NCBI GenBank assembly: GCA_035701115.1
Contig: DASSOA010000079.1
Span: 1-40,467, forward strand
DNA: 40,467 nucleotides
From: DASSKW01 sp035701115
GTDB lineage: Bacteria; Pseudomonadota; Gammaproteobacteria; Natronospirales; REEB76
Direction of reading: 5' to 3'
The notes below the pieces were generated by a model that had not been told where the DNA came from, did not search any database, and worked only from the letters and a program-made list of their open reading frames with translations. Position numbers and translations under genes: made by a program. Positions 15,060 to 23,554 of this stretch are shown here, one piece after another. The first letter of the stretch is position 1. The number at the start of each line of letters is the position of its first letter.

Positions 15060-16907
15060 ATGCTTAACCGCTATCCAGCCTGGAAGAACATAATCGTCGT
15101 CCTGGTGACGGCCATCGGCCTGTTCTACGCATTGCCCAATCTCTACGGCGAGGATCCGGCACTGCAGGTCTCGCAGAGTGGCGCGCAGGTGAACCAGCAG
15201 ACGGTCACGCAGGTCGAGCAGGCGCTCGATGCAGGCAAGATCAAGTACCTGTCGGCCGCCATTGATCAGGGGCAGGTGCTGGTGCGTTTTCCGGACACGG
15301 ATATGCAGTTGCGCTCGCTCGATGTGGTGAAGAAGGCGCTCGGCGACAAGTACACGGCCGCGCTGAATCTCGCGCCGCGCACCCCGAAGTGGATGCAGCG
15401 CATGGGCCTGCAACCGATGGCCAAGGGCCTCGATCTGCAGGGTGGCGTGCATTTCCAGTTGCAGGTAGATCTGAACGCGGCGGTACAGACTACGCTGCAG
15501 CGTGATGTCAATGACATCCGCAGTGCTTTCCGCGAAAAACTCATTCGCTACGAGGATCTCTCGCTCGCCGGCGACAACGTGAACATGGCGTTTCGCAGCG
15601 CCGACGACGTGAGCAAGGCGCGCAGCCTGCTGTCATCCCAGTATCCGCAGTTCACTGTGACTTCGGGTACTTCGCCCAATACGCTGGTTGCGACCCTGAG
15701 CCCGCAGGAAGTCCAGCGCATCAGAAGTTCCGCGGTAGACCAGAACATCACCACTTTGCGTAATCGTGTGAACGAACTGGGAGTCGCGGAACCGGTGGTG
15801 CAGCAGCAGGGCGCGAACAGCATCGTGGTCGAGCTGCCGGGTATTCAGGACACCACGCGCGCGAAGAACATTCTCGGCGGTACCGCCACGCTGGAATTCC
15901 GGCTGGTGGATATGAATGCCAACGCGTTCGAGGCACAGCAGTCCGGTCACGTGCCGCTGGACGATCAGCTGTTCAAGGACAAGCAGGGTAATCCGGTGCT
16001 TCTCAAGCGCGACGTGATCGCGAGCGGTGCACAGCTCGTGGACGCCGTATCAGGGTACGACCAAGAGAGCGGTACGCCGGACGTGAACGTGACGCTGGAT
16101 TCCGCGGCAGCTGCCAAGATGGGTGAAACCACGCGCGAACATCTCGGCAAGAACATGGCGGTGCTTTATATCGAGACCAAGACCGAAGACACGCAGGTCA
16201 ACGGCAAGACGGTGCCGGTGCACAAGAAGGTGTACACCGTTATCAATAATTCCCGTATCGCCGGCCTGTTCAGCAAGCGCTTCCAGATCACCGGCCTGCA
16301 GCAGGAAGAAGCCAAGAATCTCGCCCTGCTGCTGCGTGCCGGCTCGCTGGCCGCGCCGATGGATTTCGTGGAAGAACGCACCGTCGGTCCGAGCCTGGGT
16401 GCGGAAAACATCCGCCAGGGTTTCTATGCCGCCCTGCTCGGGTTCATTCTGGTTGTCGGCTTCATCGCGATCTACTACAAGGTGTTCGGTGTCATCGCCG
16501 ACCTTGCGGTGTTCATGAACCTGGTGCTGACGGTCGCGTTGCTGTCCATGATTCAGGCCACGCTGACCCTGCCAGGTATCGCCGGTATCGTGCTGACGCT
16601 CGGCATGGGCGTGGACGCCAACGTGCTGATCAACGAGCACGTGCGTGAAGAAGTGCGCAACGGCAACACACCGCAGGCGGCGATTCACGCCGGTTACGAA
16701 CGCGCGTTCGCCACCATCGTGGACGCGCACGTCACCACGCTGACAGCGGCCGTGATGCTGTTCCTGTTCGGCGCCGGACCGGTCAAAGGCTTCGCCGTGA
16801 CGCTGTCACTCGGCATTCTGACCTCGCTGTTCACCGCGATCATGGGAACGCGCTCCATCGTCAACTGGCTGTATGGCGGCCGCAAGCTGGCCAAGCTGCC
16901 GGTGTAA
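15060..16907 (+). CDS. secD: Protein translocase subunit SecD
   Basis: 615 residues, the normal gammaproteobacterial length. An N-terminal transmembrane helix (about 9-26) is followed by the large periplasmic P1 domain and a C-terminal block of five transmembrane helices from about 450. Landmarks are GLDLQGGVHFQLQVD near 123-137 and GMGVDANVLINEHVREE near 515-532. SecD and SecF use the proton gradient to pull preproteins out of SecYEG. It is 15 bases upstream of secF. Confidence 0.98.
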   Translation: MLNRYPAWKNIIVVLVTAIGLFYALPNLYGEDPALQVSQSGAQVNQQTVTQVEQALDAGKIKYLSAAIDQGQVLVRFPDTDMQLRSLDVVKKALGDKYTAALNLAPRTPKWMQRMGLQPMAKGLDLQGGVHFQLQVDLNAAVQTTLQRDVNDIRSAFREKLIRYEDLSLAGDNVNMAFRSADDVSKARSLLSSQYPQFTVTSGTSPNTLVATLSPQEVQRIRSSAVDQNITTLRNRVNELGVAEPVVQQQGANSIVVELPGIQDTTRAKNILGGTATLEFRLVDMNANAFEAQQSGHVPLDDQLFKDKQGNPVLLKRDVIASGAQLVDAVSGYDQESGTPDVNVTLDSAAAAKMGETTREHLGKNMAVLYIETKTEDTQVNGKTVPVHKKVYTVINNSRIAGLFSKRFQITGLQQEEAKNLALLLRAGSLAAPMDFVEERTVGPSLGAENIRQGFYAALLGFILVVGFIAIYYKVFGVIADLAVFMNLVLTVALLSMIQATLTLPGIAGIVLTLGMGVDANVLINEHVREEVRNGNTPQAAIHAGYERAFATIVDAHVTTLTAAVMLFLFGAGPVKGFAVTLSLGILTSLFTAIMGTRSIVNWLYGGRKLAKLPV

Positions 16908-16922
16908 GGGGTATATAAAATC

Positions 16923-17858
16923 ATGGAATTTTTTCATAAAACACCCAATATCAAGTTCCTCGCCGTTCGCAAGCTGGCGATCGCGATGTCGCTGGTGGTG
17001 CTCGTGGCGTGTATCGTCTCCCTCTCGATCCACGGCTTGACGTTAGGAGTCGATTTCACCGGCGGCGTGACGGTGCAGGTGTCGTACCCGGCGCCGGCCA
17101 ATCTGAAACAGGTACGCAGTGCGCTCGCCGACGCCGGTTACACGGATGCGATTGCGCAGAACTTCGGGACGCCGGAGGAAGTGCTGATTCGCCTGCAACC
17201 CAAGAAAGGCGTGTCCGGTACCGACACCGGTAACGCCGTCGTGGCTGCGCTGCAGAAAGTGACGCCGCAGGTCAAACTCGAGCAGGTGAATTTCGTCGGC
17301 CCCGAAGTCGGCAAGGATCTCGCGACCAAGGGCACGCTGGCGTTCATCCTGACGCTGGGCGGCATTCTGCTGTACATCATGTTCCGCTTCGAGTGGCGGC
17401 TGGCGCTGGGCGGCGTCGCGGCAACGTTGCACGATGTCGTGTTCGTGGTGGGTTTTTTCTCGCTGCTGCACATTGAATTCGATCTCAACGTGCTGGCTGC
17501 GGTGTTGGCAGTGATGGGCTATTCGGTGAACGATACCGTGGTGGTGTTCGACCGGATTCGCGAAAACTTCCGCAAGATGCGCAAGGGCTCGCCGATCGAG
17601 ATTATCAATACCTCGATCAACCAGACGCTGTCGCGCACCATCATCACATCGGGCGTTACCCTGCTCGTGGTGGTCGCGTTGCTGATTCTGGGCGGCCCGG
17701 TACTGCACGGCTTCTCGCTGGCACTGTTTGTCGGCATCATCGTTGGCACGTACTCGTCGATTTACATCGCGAGTGCGACCGCACTGATGCTGGGCCTGAA
17801 CAAGGCGGACCTGATGATCAGGCGCAAGGAAGACCAGCCGGTTGACGACATGCCTTGA
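16923..17858 (+). CDS. secF: Protein translocase subunit SecF
   Basis: 311 residues with the SecF layout: N-terminal helix near 20-40, the GVDFTGGVTVQVSY motif (42-55), a small periplasmic domain, then five transmembrane helices including the VMGYSVNDTVVVFDRIREN motif near 197-215. It completes the tgt-yajC-secD-secF run and is followed 23 bases later by a strong terminator. An AAGGGG site precedes ATG 16923. Confidence 0.98.
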   Translation: MEFFHKTPNIKFLAVRKLAIAMSLVVLVACIVSLSIHGLTLGVDFTGGVTVQVSYPAPANLKQVRSALADAGYTDAIAQNFGTPEEVLIRLQPKKGVSGTDTGNAVVAALQKVTPQVKLEQVNFVGPEVGKDLATKGTLAFILTLGGILLYIMFRFEWRLALGGVAATLHDVVFVVGFFSLLHIEFDLNVLAAVLAVMGYSVNDTVVVFDRIRENFRKMRKGSPIEIINTSINQTLSRTIITSGVTLLVVVALLILGGPVLHGFSLALFVGIIVGTYSSIYIASATALMLGLNKADLMIRRKEDQPVDDMP

Positions 17859-17881
17859 AATTGGCTTGCCAGTTCAAGACG

Positions 17882-17906
17882 AAAAAGGCGCCGATGGCGC
17901 CTTTTT
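17882..17906. terminator. Bidirectional terminator between secF and nnrS
   Basis: AAAAAGGCGCC (17882-17892), loop GAT, GGCGCCTTTTT (17896-17906). T-runs occur after the stem on both strands, so it can end secF (plus) and nnrS (minus), which converge here. Confidence 0.95.
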
Positions 17907-17921
17907 CTTTCCGCGACGGTT

Positions 17922-19079
17922 TTACATTCTTGGCGGCCCGAACTGGATCGGCAGCAATTTGAAAAACAACGTCGCGAAAGCGACAGCCCACAGCGTTCCA
18001 GCCAGCGGCAGCATGCCGGAAAGCTCCGTGAGCCGAAGTGCCGTTGCCACGCTGACCAGCAGAAATACCGTGGCCATCACCGGACCCGCAGTGATCACGC
18101 GTCCGGTGTGTCCCTGCGACACCCGCAGCATCATGCCGATAGCGAGCGAGCCGAGCGCGCCGACCGTGATCGCGTGCAGCGCGGTGATTTCCCGCAGCGG
18201 GCCACCGAGCAGCGCAATACCGCGCAGTGTCAGGCCGGCGCTCAGCCAGAGATATCCGAGGTGCAAGATCCACAGCATCGGTTCCCGAACCGTTTGCCAC
18301 GGACGCCAGCCGATAAGGCGGCAGAGTGCGAGCGCGGCGATGGCCATTGACATCGCGCCGAGCAGCGCGCCTCCCGGTGTGACGATATCGAGCAGGACCA
18401 GCAGCGCCGCGCCGCCGTTGACGGAGCGGTCCAGCCAGGCGTTGCGATAGACCTGCACGGTTGGCAGCCGGCGTCCGGTGAAGAACGGAATCACGCGACC
18501 GCCGATCGCAAGCATCAGCACAGTCAGAAGATCAATCATCCAGAACAGGGTGCGTGTCGGTGCAAGATTGATTACACCGGTGTCACCGAGAAAGAACAGC
18601 AGGTCCGCCAGCGCAAAGGCGACGACGAGACCGACAACGAACAGATTGCGGTAGTTGCGTGCACGCACGATGGGGCGCGCGACGATCACGGCCAGCAAAG
18701 GAAAGAATGCGCAATCGACTGTCGCGGTGAGTGCAAGGGGAAGGGTGTCCGGCATCAGGAAACCCAGTCGTGCCAGCAACCAGATCGCGATGAGCAGCGT
18801 CAGCGTCAACGGTGTAGTGGTTGCCTGGCCGGTCCAGTTGGCCACTGCCGTCAGCAGGAAGCCGGCAACCAGTGCGCCGGCAAAGCCGAACAGCATTTCA
18901 TGTCCATGCCAGAGCAGCGGCGACAGGCTGCTTGCCGGCAGCAGGCCGAGATGCAGAAAGGTCGCCCACAGCAACATCCCGAGGCTCGCGAACAACGACG
19001 CGCCGAGGAAAAACAGTCTGAACGGTTGTTGCAGCAACGCGGTTTGCATGATCGGCATCCGGTAAAGCAGGGTGTTCAT
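17922..19079 (-). CDS. nnrS: NnrS-family heme/copper membrane protein
   Basis: 385 residues and very hydrophobic, with about twelve predicted membrane helices. The diagnostic NnrS segment FRLFFLGASLFASLGMLLW followed by LLWHGHEMLFGFAGALVAGFLLTAVANWTG is near residues 20-85; the histidines there are conserved in the family. NnrS proteins bind heme and copper and are linked to nitric oxide tolerance, and their genes are usually controlled by NO-sensing FNR-class regulators (NnrR/Dnr). The gene is divergent from a SirB2-like gene and has a perfect FNR-type box positioned for its promoter. No denitrification genes lie nearby in the window. Confidence 0.95.
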   Translation of the reverse strand: MNTLLYRMPIMQTALLQQPFRLFFLGASLFASLGMLLWATFLHLGLLPASSLSPLLWHGHEMLFGFAGALVAGFLLTAVANWTGQATTTPLTLTLLIAIWLLARLGFLMPDTLPLALTATVDCAFFPLLAVIVARPIVRARNYRNLFVVGLVVAFALADLLFFLGDTGVINLAPTRTLFWMIDLLTVLMLAIGGRVIPFFTGRRLPTVQVYRNAWLDRSVNGGAALLVLLDIVTPGGALLGAMSMAIAALALCRLIGWRPWQTVREPMLWILHLGYLWLSAGLTLRGIALLGGPLREITALHAITVGALGSLAIGMMLRVSQGHTGRVITAGPVMATVFLLVSVATALRLTELSGMLPLAGTLWAVAFATLFFKLLPIQFGPPRM

Positions 19080-19144
19080 CGGTCACACCAGTCGGTTGAT
19101 ATAGAATACCGCCGGTCCGGCGGTTACCCATGATCGCCAGCCCA

Positions 19145-19186
19145 AGTCTAGCCGCGATGCCGGCGCGCGGACTTGATACATATCAA
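19145..19186 (-). promoter_or_regulatory. Perfect FNR/Dnr-type box and -10 for nnrS
   Basis: TTGATACATATCAA (19173-19186) matches TTGATnnnnATCAA at every fixed base, and is embedded in a 16-bp palindrome CTTGATACATATCAAG. On the minus strand TAGACT (19150-19145) follows after exactly 22 bases, giving a start near 19138 with the box at -41.5. In the plus direction, toward the SirB2-like gene, no good -10 is found at the same spacing, so nnrS is the better-supported target. Confidence 0.8.
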
Positions 19187-19232
19187 GCGGCCGCCGACCG
19201 GCCCGAATCCGTCATAGCGGGAGCACGAGACG

Positions 19233-19628
19233 ATGCTTTACCTCAGCGTCAAACACCTCCATATTCTGTTTGCGGGCCTGACGATTGCACTGTTTATTCT
19301 GCGCGGTACCTTTACCGTGGTGGCGGCGCAGCCGCTGAAGCACCGGCTATGGAAAGTGCTGCCGCACGTGGTGGACACGGTGTTGCTGTCTCTCGGGGTG
19401 TGGCTGGCTTTCATCCTGCAGCTCAATCCGCTGCACGTCACGTGGCTGGGCGTAAAGCTGCTCTGCGTGATCGCCTATATCGTGCTGGGTGTGCTGGCGT
19501 TCCGCATCAAACGCCCTTACTGGCTGAGACTTGCCTTGTTTGTGGTAGCGATTGCGATGTTCGCGTTTATTGTCAGCATTGCGGTGCTGCACGATCCGCG
19601 GGGGATATTCGCGCTGATATCGCGATGA
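19233..19628 (+). CDS. SirB2-family integral membrane protein
   Basis: 131 residues with four predicted transmembrane helices (about 7-27, 45-66, 71-90 and 99-120). Family signs are the N-terminal LSVKHLHILFAGLTIALFILRG, then WKVLPHVVDTVLLSLGVWLAF, GVKLLCVIAYIVLGVLAFR and the end SIAVLHDPRG. Conserved histidines near the start and in helix 2 could bind heme or metal, but this is not shown. The name comes from a Salmonella invasion-gene effect; biochemical function is unknown. It is divergent from nnrS across a shared 153-base region with an FNR-type box. Confidence 0.88.
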   Translation: MLYLSVKHLHILFAGLTIALFILRGTFTVVAAQPLKHRLWKVLPHVVDTVLLSLGVWLAFILQLNPLHVTWLGVKLLCVIAYIVLGVLAFRIKRPYWLRLALFVVAIAMFAFIVSIAVLHDPRGIFALISR

Positions 19629-19648
19629 TGTCTTCAGCAGTCTGGTGC

Positions 19649-21400
19649 TCAGTGCTGCGAGGTTGCCGATTGCCTGTTCACCGAGGCTGCGGGCAGCCAG
19701 GGCAGGCTGGTGAGCCGGATGATTTCCGGCATCGGAGGCAGGGTGGCCGGGCACTGGAGTTTAACCGGCGCAGATTGCCCTGCAACGACTAATTCAAACG
19801 GTAGATGTGCCGCACAGGCGTTGAGCACGGCCCGATAAGCGACAAATCCTTTTTCGAACAGCGGCTGGCCCTGAATCGCCTTTACCACGTACGGTTTGGT
19901 AAGCACCTGGCAGCCCTTGACGGGGTCCACGCGGAATCCATCCCGTAACGTATAGAAGCTGACCGAACCATGGCAATCGGACTGCATTATCGCCCAGAAT
20001 AATTGGCTTGCGGCCTGCCGGCCGGAATCAATGTCGGCGTTGTTGTCGGATACGCGTACGAAGCCGAACTTCAGTCGCTGAAGCGCCGACACGATGAGAG
20101 CGGTCTTGTTGGCCGCGGATTTCGTCACGACCGTATTGATCGTGCTGCTCAGCGCAGTGTTGCCTGACAGGTGCTGAAATTCCTGAAGATAATCGGCGAC
20201 GGAATACTGATGCTTGTTGTGCGCAGCATCGTTATAGATTGCATGCCATAGATCAAAGAACGAGTGCTGCGGACGAGCCTGTTGCAAGGCCGCCTGGGCA
20301 AGCAGATTGAACGTTACGCCGCAGCCATAGATCGCATTGTTATCCCAATTCTGTTGCGATATCGGTTTGTTGGCAGGTGCCAGCAGGCAGTTGTTGATGT
20401 CGGCGGTGTAGTTTTCGAGCAACTGCTGCCGGCTTAGCCAGCCGAAGTGATACCCGGTCTGATTGGCGGAGAATTCCGCCTGGCCTTCCGGCAGCCAATT
20501 GCCGCCATTGCCGTTGAAAAAATCGCTTGGGACAAACAGATGCGCATTCCATTGGTGCGCCAACTCATGCGCGATGAGACGTGCCAGGGCCTGACGCGTA
20601 TCGAGGTCCGGTTTCGACCAGTTGGCACCGCTGACCGTGAAGGCGATGTTGTCGTCGAGCGAATCGCCCTTGTAATCGGTTTTACCCTGCGCGTGCCGTT
20701 CATTCCAGTTGAACAAAATGAACGTCCGCCGCTCCAGCTTGCTGCCATAGTTTCGTGCATAGAAGCTGAGGATATCCGGCACATCCTTGATCAGGGACTG
20801 TTTGATCCACGCGGGCAAGTCCGGATCGAGCACCAGAATACTGTTCGGGGTGCGAATCGGCCGGAGTTTGCCGAAATAAATGAAACTGCCGTCATTTGGA
20901 AAACTGTTGCGCCTGAAGCGGCCGCTGGCCGGTTGGCCATAGACAAGGACCGGCACGTCGGAGTCGCCGACACGAAATTCAGTGGTTGCACCGGTGCCGG
21001 CGATATTGAAATAACCGGTGAACAACGCCAGGCTGTGATCCGAGAACATGACCGCTGGTGCGTAGTTCAGGTTGACGAATTCGGTATAGGGCAAAACGTG
21101 AAGACGGAAGTCGCGGAAGGCGCGCCGATCGGTGGATACGACGCGGTCTTTGTTGAACGCAATCCCGCGCGTATCCAGTACCCACATCTTTTCGCGCAGT
21201 CCGCTTGCTTCGCGGCTGAATGCGAGTGTGGTCACCGGACGCGACAGGTGATATCGCGCTTCGATTGCCGGCTGGCCGCTGGCGTCCAGATGCGCAGAGA
21301 GCGTGACCTGTGCCGTAAGCGGCGCCACGGTTGCGGCGCGCGGCGACGCGGTGGCCACAGTCGACACAAAAAGCAGCGCACAAACAGGCACGATTCGCAT
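19649..21400 (-). CDS. Exported gluzincin metallopeptidase, M1/M61-like
   Basis: 583 residues with a probable signal peptide (MRIVPVCALLFVSTVATA). The catalytic centre is HELAHQW (278-284) with a downstream NWLPEGQAEF whose Glu305 should be the third zinc ligand. Between the second His and this Glu there are 22 residues, against 18 in classical M1 enzymes, because of an insert rich in Asn and Gly (FFNGNGGN). The N-terminal beta-rich region (about 25-190) resembles the scaffold of M1/M61 enzymes rather than any other family I recognise. The start overlaps the suhB stop (TGATG on the minus strand), so it is translationally coupled to suhB. It converges with the SirB2-like gene with a 20-base gap and no visible terminator. 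Substrate unknown. Confidence 0.78.
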   Translation of the reverse strand: MRIVPVCALLFVSTVATASPRAATVAPLTAQVTLSAHLDASGQPAIEARYHLSRPVTTLAFSREASGLREKMWVLDTRGIAFNKDRVVSTDRRAFRDFRLHVLPYTEFVNLNYAPAVMFSDHSLALFTGYFNIAGTGATTEFRVGDSDVPVLVYGQPASGRFRRNSFPNDGSFIYFGKLRPIRTPNSILVLDPDLPAWIKQSLIKDVPDILSFYARNYGSKLERRTFILFNWNERHAQGKTDYKGDSLDDNIAFTVSGANWSKPDLDTRQALARLIAHELAHQWNAHLFVPSDFFNGNGGNWLPEGQAEFSANQTGYHFGWLSRQQLLENYTADINNCLLAPANKPISQQNWDNNAIYGCGVTFNLLAQAALQQARPQHSFFDLWHAIYNDAAHNKHQYSVADYLQEFQHLSGNTALSSTINTVVTKSAANKTALIVSALQRLKFGFVRVSDNNADIDSGRQAASQLFWAIMQSDCHGSVSFYTLRDGFRVDPVKGCQVLTKPYVVKAIQGQPLFEKGFVAYRAVLNACAAHLPFELVVAGQSAPVKLQCPATLPPMPEIIRLTSLPWLPAASVNRQSATSQH

Positions 21401-22191
21401 CAGTTATATCCGAGTAACGGTTTGAATTCCGCGGCCAGTGCTTTGAAGATCTTTTCATTGCCGGCGAGGATGTCGCCGGTTCCCGGATAGTCCCAAATGC
21501 CGTTCAGGTTGCCGCTCAGGCCACCGGCTTCCTGAATCATCAGCACGCCGGCGGCGATGTCCCATTCCTTGAGTCCCATCTCCCAGAAGCCATCGAGCCG
21601 CCCGGCGGCAACGTAGGCGAGATCGAGTGCGGCCGATCCGGCGCGGCGAATGCCGGCCGCCTTGCGCGTGATGGCCTCGAAGGTTTTCATGTAGGTTTCG
21701 ATGTTCTGGCTTTCGCGGAACGGAAAACCGGTGCCGATCAGCGCGCCTTCGAGCGTCTTCTGCTGGCTGACCCGCATGCGTTTGCCGTCCACCTGCGCGC
21801 CGCTGCCGCGGCTGGCGGTAAACAGTTCCTGACGCATGGGATCGTAAATGACGCCGTGTTCGAGACGGCCGCGAATCTTGAGTGCAATCGATACGGAAAA
21901 AACCGGAAACCCGTGCAGGAAATTGGTGGTGCCGTCGAGTGGATCAATCACCCACACGAACTCGTCGTTGCGGCCCTGCGCGCCGCTTTCCTCGGCGAGG
22001 ATGGCGTGATCCGGATGCGCCTTGCGGATAGTCTGGATGATGTCTTCTTCGGCAAGCCGGTCCACCTGACTCACGAAATCGTTGTGTGCCTTGGTTTTGA
22101 TGGTCAGCCGGTCAATACGATCGACGTGACGGACAATGATGTCACCGGCGTGGCGCGCGGCGCTGACGGCGATGTTCAGTAACGGATGCAT
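21400..22191 (-). CDS. suhB: Inositol-1-monophosphatase SuhB
   Basis: 263 residues of the inositol monophosphatase fold. Metal and catalytic motifs are AEES (66-69), WVIDPLDGTTNFLHGFP (80-96) and the WDIAAG segment near 213. SuhB also acts as a Nus-factor cofactor in rRNA transcription in E. coli. ATG at 22189-22191 (read on the minus strand) is preferred over the upstream in-frame extension because it gives the family N-terminus MHPLLNIAVSAAR and follows a GAGG site. It is divergent from trmJ, the same arrangement as in many gammaproteobacteria, and coupled to the metallopeptidase gene downstream. Confidence 0.96.
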   Translation of the reverse strand: MHPLLNIAVSAARHAGDIIVRHVDRIDRLTIKTKAHNDFVSQVDRLAEEDIIQTIRKAHPDHAILAEESGAQGRNDEFVWVIDPLDGTTNFLHGFPVFSVSIALKIRGRLEHGVIYDPMRQELFTASRGSGAQVDGKRMRVSQQKTLEGALIGTGFPFRESQNIETYMKTFEAITRKAAGIRRAGSAALDLAYVAAGRLDGFWEMGLKEWDIAAGVLMIQEAGGLSGNLNGIWDYPGTGDILAGNEKIFKALAAEFKPLLGYN

Positions 22192-22264
22192 GGCAACCTC
22201 TTCGCGAGCGAAGCAAACAGAGTGGGTCCGGTTAAAGAGCGAGCCGTGGGACGGCGAGGGCGCG

Positions 22265-22270
22265 TAGAAT
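22265..22270 (+). promoter_or_regulatory. Possible -10 for trmJ
   Basis: TAGAAT matches TATAAT at five of six positions and would start transcription near 22277, 25 bases before the trmJ ATG. No convincing -35 is visible at 16-18 bases. Confidence 0.35.
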
Positions 22271-22301
22271 AGCACGACCCCCATATCCGCCCCAATCATT
22301 C

Positions 22302-23024
22302 ATGTCACGACACATCCGCATCGTGCTGGTGGAGACCAGCCATCCCGGCAATATCGGCGCGGCCGCCCGTGCCATGAAGACCATGTCGCTGGATCGCCTG
22401 GTGCTGGTGAACCCGGCCGCCTTTCCGCATCCGGATGCCAGCGCCCGGGCCTCGGGCGCGGTGGACGTGCTCGAACGGGCCGTCGTGGCGCCCGATCTGG
22501 ATGCCGCTCTGGCCGGGTGTGCGCTGGTGGCCGGCACCAGCGCACGGCAGCGCGCGCTTGGGCCGGTCTGCCTGCCGCCGCGCGAAGCAGTCGCTGAATT
22601 GATGGCGGTCGCGCCAGAGCAGGACGTCGCGGTGGTGTTCGGCCGCGAGCGCACCGGCCTGACCAACGAGGAGCTGGACCGTTGCCAGCTCCATCTGCAC
22701 ATTCCCGCCAACCCGGACTATGCCTCGCTCAACCTTGCCGCCGCGGTTCAGGTCGTGGCGTACGAATTCATGCTGGCGAGGGTGTCGCCGCCGCAACCGG
22801 CCGCGGCATCCGTGCCGCTTGCCACGGCGGACGAAATGGAGGGGCTTTACAGCCATCTGGAATCCGCGGCACTGGCAAGCGGCTTTCTCGATCCGGACAA
22901 CCCGCGTCATCTGATGCGCCGATTGCGGCACCTGTTCGGCCGCATCCGCCCGGATCAGAATGAAATCAATATCCTGCGCGGTCTGCTCAAGGCACTGCAG
23001 GGCGGCCGCGCCGGCCGGACCTGA
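22302..23024 (+). CDS. trmJ: tRNA (cytidine/uridine-2'-O-)-methyltransferase TrmJ
   Basis: 240-residue SPOUT-class enzyme that methylates the 2'-OH of position 32 in tRNA. Motifs: VETSHPGNIGAAARAMKTM (8-26; motif 1), VAVVFGRERTGLTNEEL (about 108-124; motif 2) and IPANPDYASLNLAAAVQVV (about 131-149; motif 3 with the SAM-binding knot). The C-terminal extension past residue 165 is typical of TrmJ rather than shorter TrmL. It precedes iscR by 62 bases, the same order as in E. coli. Confidence 0.96.
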   Translation: MSRHIRIVLVETSHPGNIGAAARAMKTMSLDRLVLVNPAAFPHPDASARASGAVDVLERAVVAPDLDAALAGCALVAGTSARQRALGPVCLPPREAVAELMAVAPEQDVAVVFGRERTGLTNEELDRCQLHLHIPANPDYASLNLAAAVQVVAYEFMLARVSPPQPAAASVPLATADEMEGLYSHLESAALASGFLDPDNPRHLMRRLRHLFGRIRPDQNEINILRGLLKALQGGRAGRT

Positions 23025-23038
23025 CGGATTCCTGGCTA

Positions 23039-23044
23039 TATAAT
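23039..23044 (+). promoter_or_regulatory. -10 element of the iscR promoter
   Basis: A consensus TATAAT lies 42 bases before the iscR ATG. No good -35 is present at standard spacing, which is common where the promoter is controlled by IscR itself; I could not match a full type 1 IscR site by eye. Confidence 0.55.
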
Positions 23045-23086
23045 AGGCGGCCAGCCCACAGTTCAGCTGCCGGATTCACCCCTGAC

Positions 23087-23554
23087 ATGAAACTGACCAC
23101 CAAAGGACGCTATGCCGTCACCGCAATGCTCGATCTGGCATTGCATGACGCCGAGGGTCCGGTGTGTCTGAATGAAATTTCCACGCGCCAGGAGATTTCG
23201 TTCCCGTATCTCGAACAGTTGTTCACGCGCCTGCGTCGCACCGGTCTGGTGGCGAGTACGCGCGGGCCGGGCGGCGGCTACAACCTCGGCAAGCCACCGG
23301 CTGAAATTTCGGTGGCCGATATCATTCGCGCGGTGGACGAGTCGTTCGACACCACGCGCTGCGGCGGCAACCGCGACTGTCACGGCGGCGGACCGTGTCT
23401 CACGCACGAATTGTGGGAAAGCCTCAGCAACGAGATTGAACGCTTTCTGAGTGGCGTGACGCTGGCCAAGCTGGTGAAATCGCAGTCGGCGCGCACCGGC
23501 AGCGAACAAACCATGACCTTCAAGGCGCCCGTCAAGCGCGCACTGACACGATGA
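23087..23554 (+). CDS. iscR: Rrf2-family Fe-S cluster regulator IscR
   Basis: 155 residues. Winged helix-turn-helix at about 1-65 (MKLTTKGRYAVTAMLDLA, STRGPGGGYNL) and the cluster ligands Cys92, Cys98, Cys104 with His107 in CGGNRDCHGGGPCLTH, the exact spacing of E. coli IscR. IscR with a [2Fe-2S] cluster represses the isc operon, and its apo form activates suf. The ligands are intact, so it should sense cluster supply. Its TGA overlaps the next gene's ATG (ATGA at 23551-23554), so regulator and first desulfurase are coupled. Confidence 0.97.
   Translation: MKLTTKGRYAVTAMLDLALHDAEGPVCLNEISTRQEISFPYLEQLFTRLRRTGLVASTRGPGGGYNLGKPPAEISVADIIRAVDESFDTTRCGGNRDCHGGGPCLTHELWESLSNEIERFLSGVTLAKLVKSQSARTGSEQTMTFKAPVKRALTR

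Noticed and set aside
20447..21490. Plus-strand open frame of 347 codons
   Set aside because: It is antisense to the metallopeptidase, whose signal peptide, HELAH motif and coupling to suhB mark the true strand.
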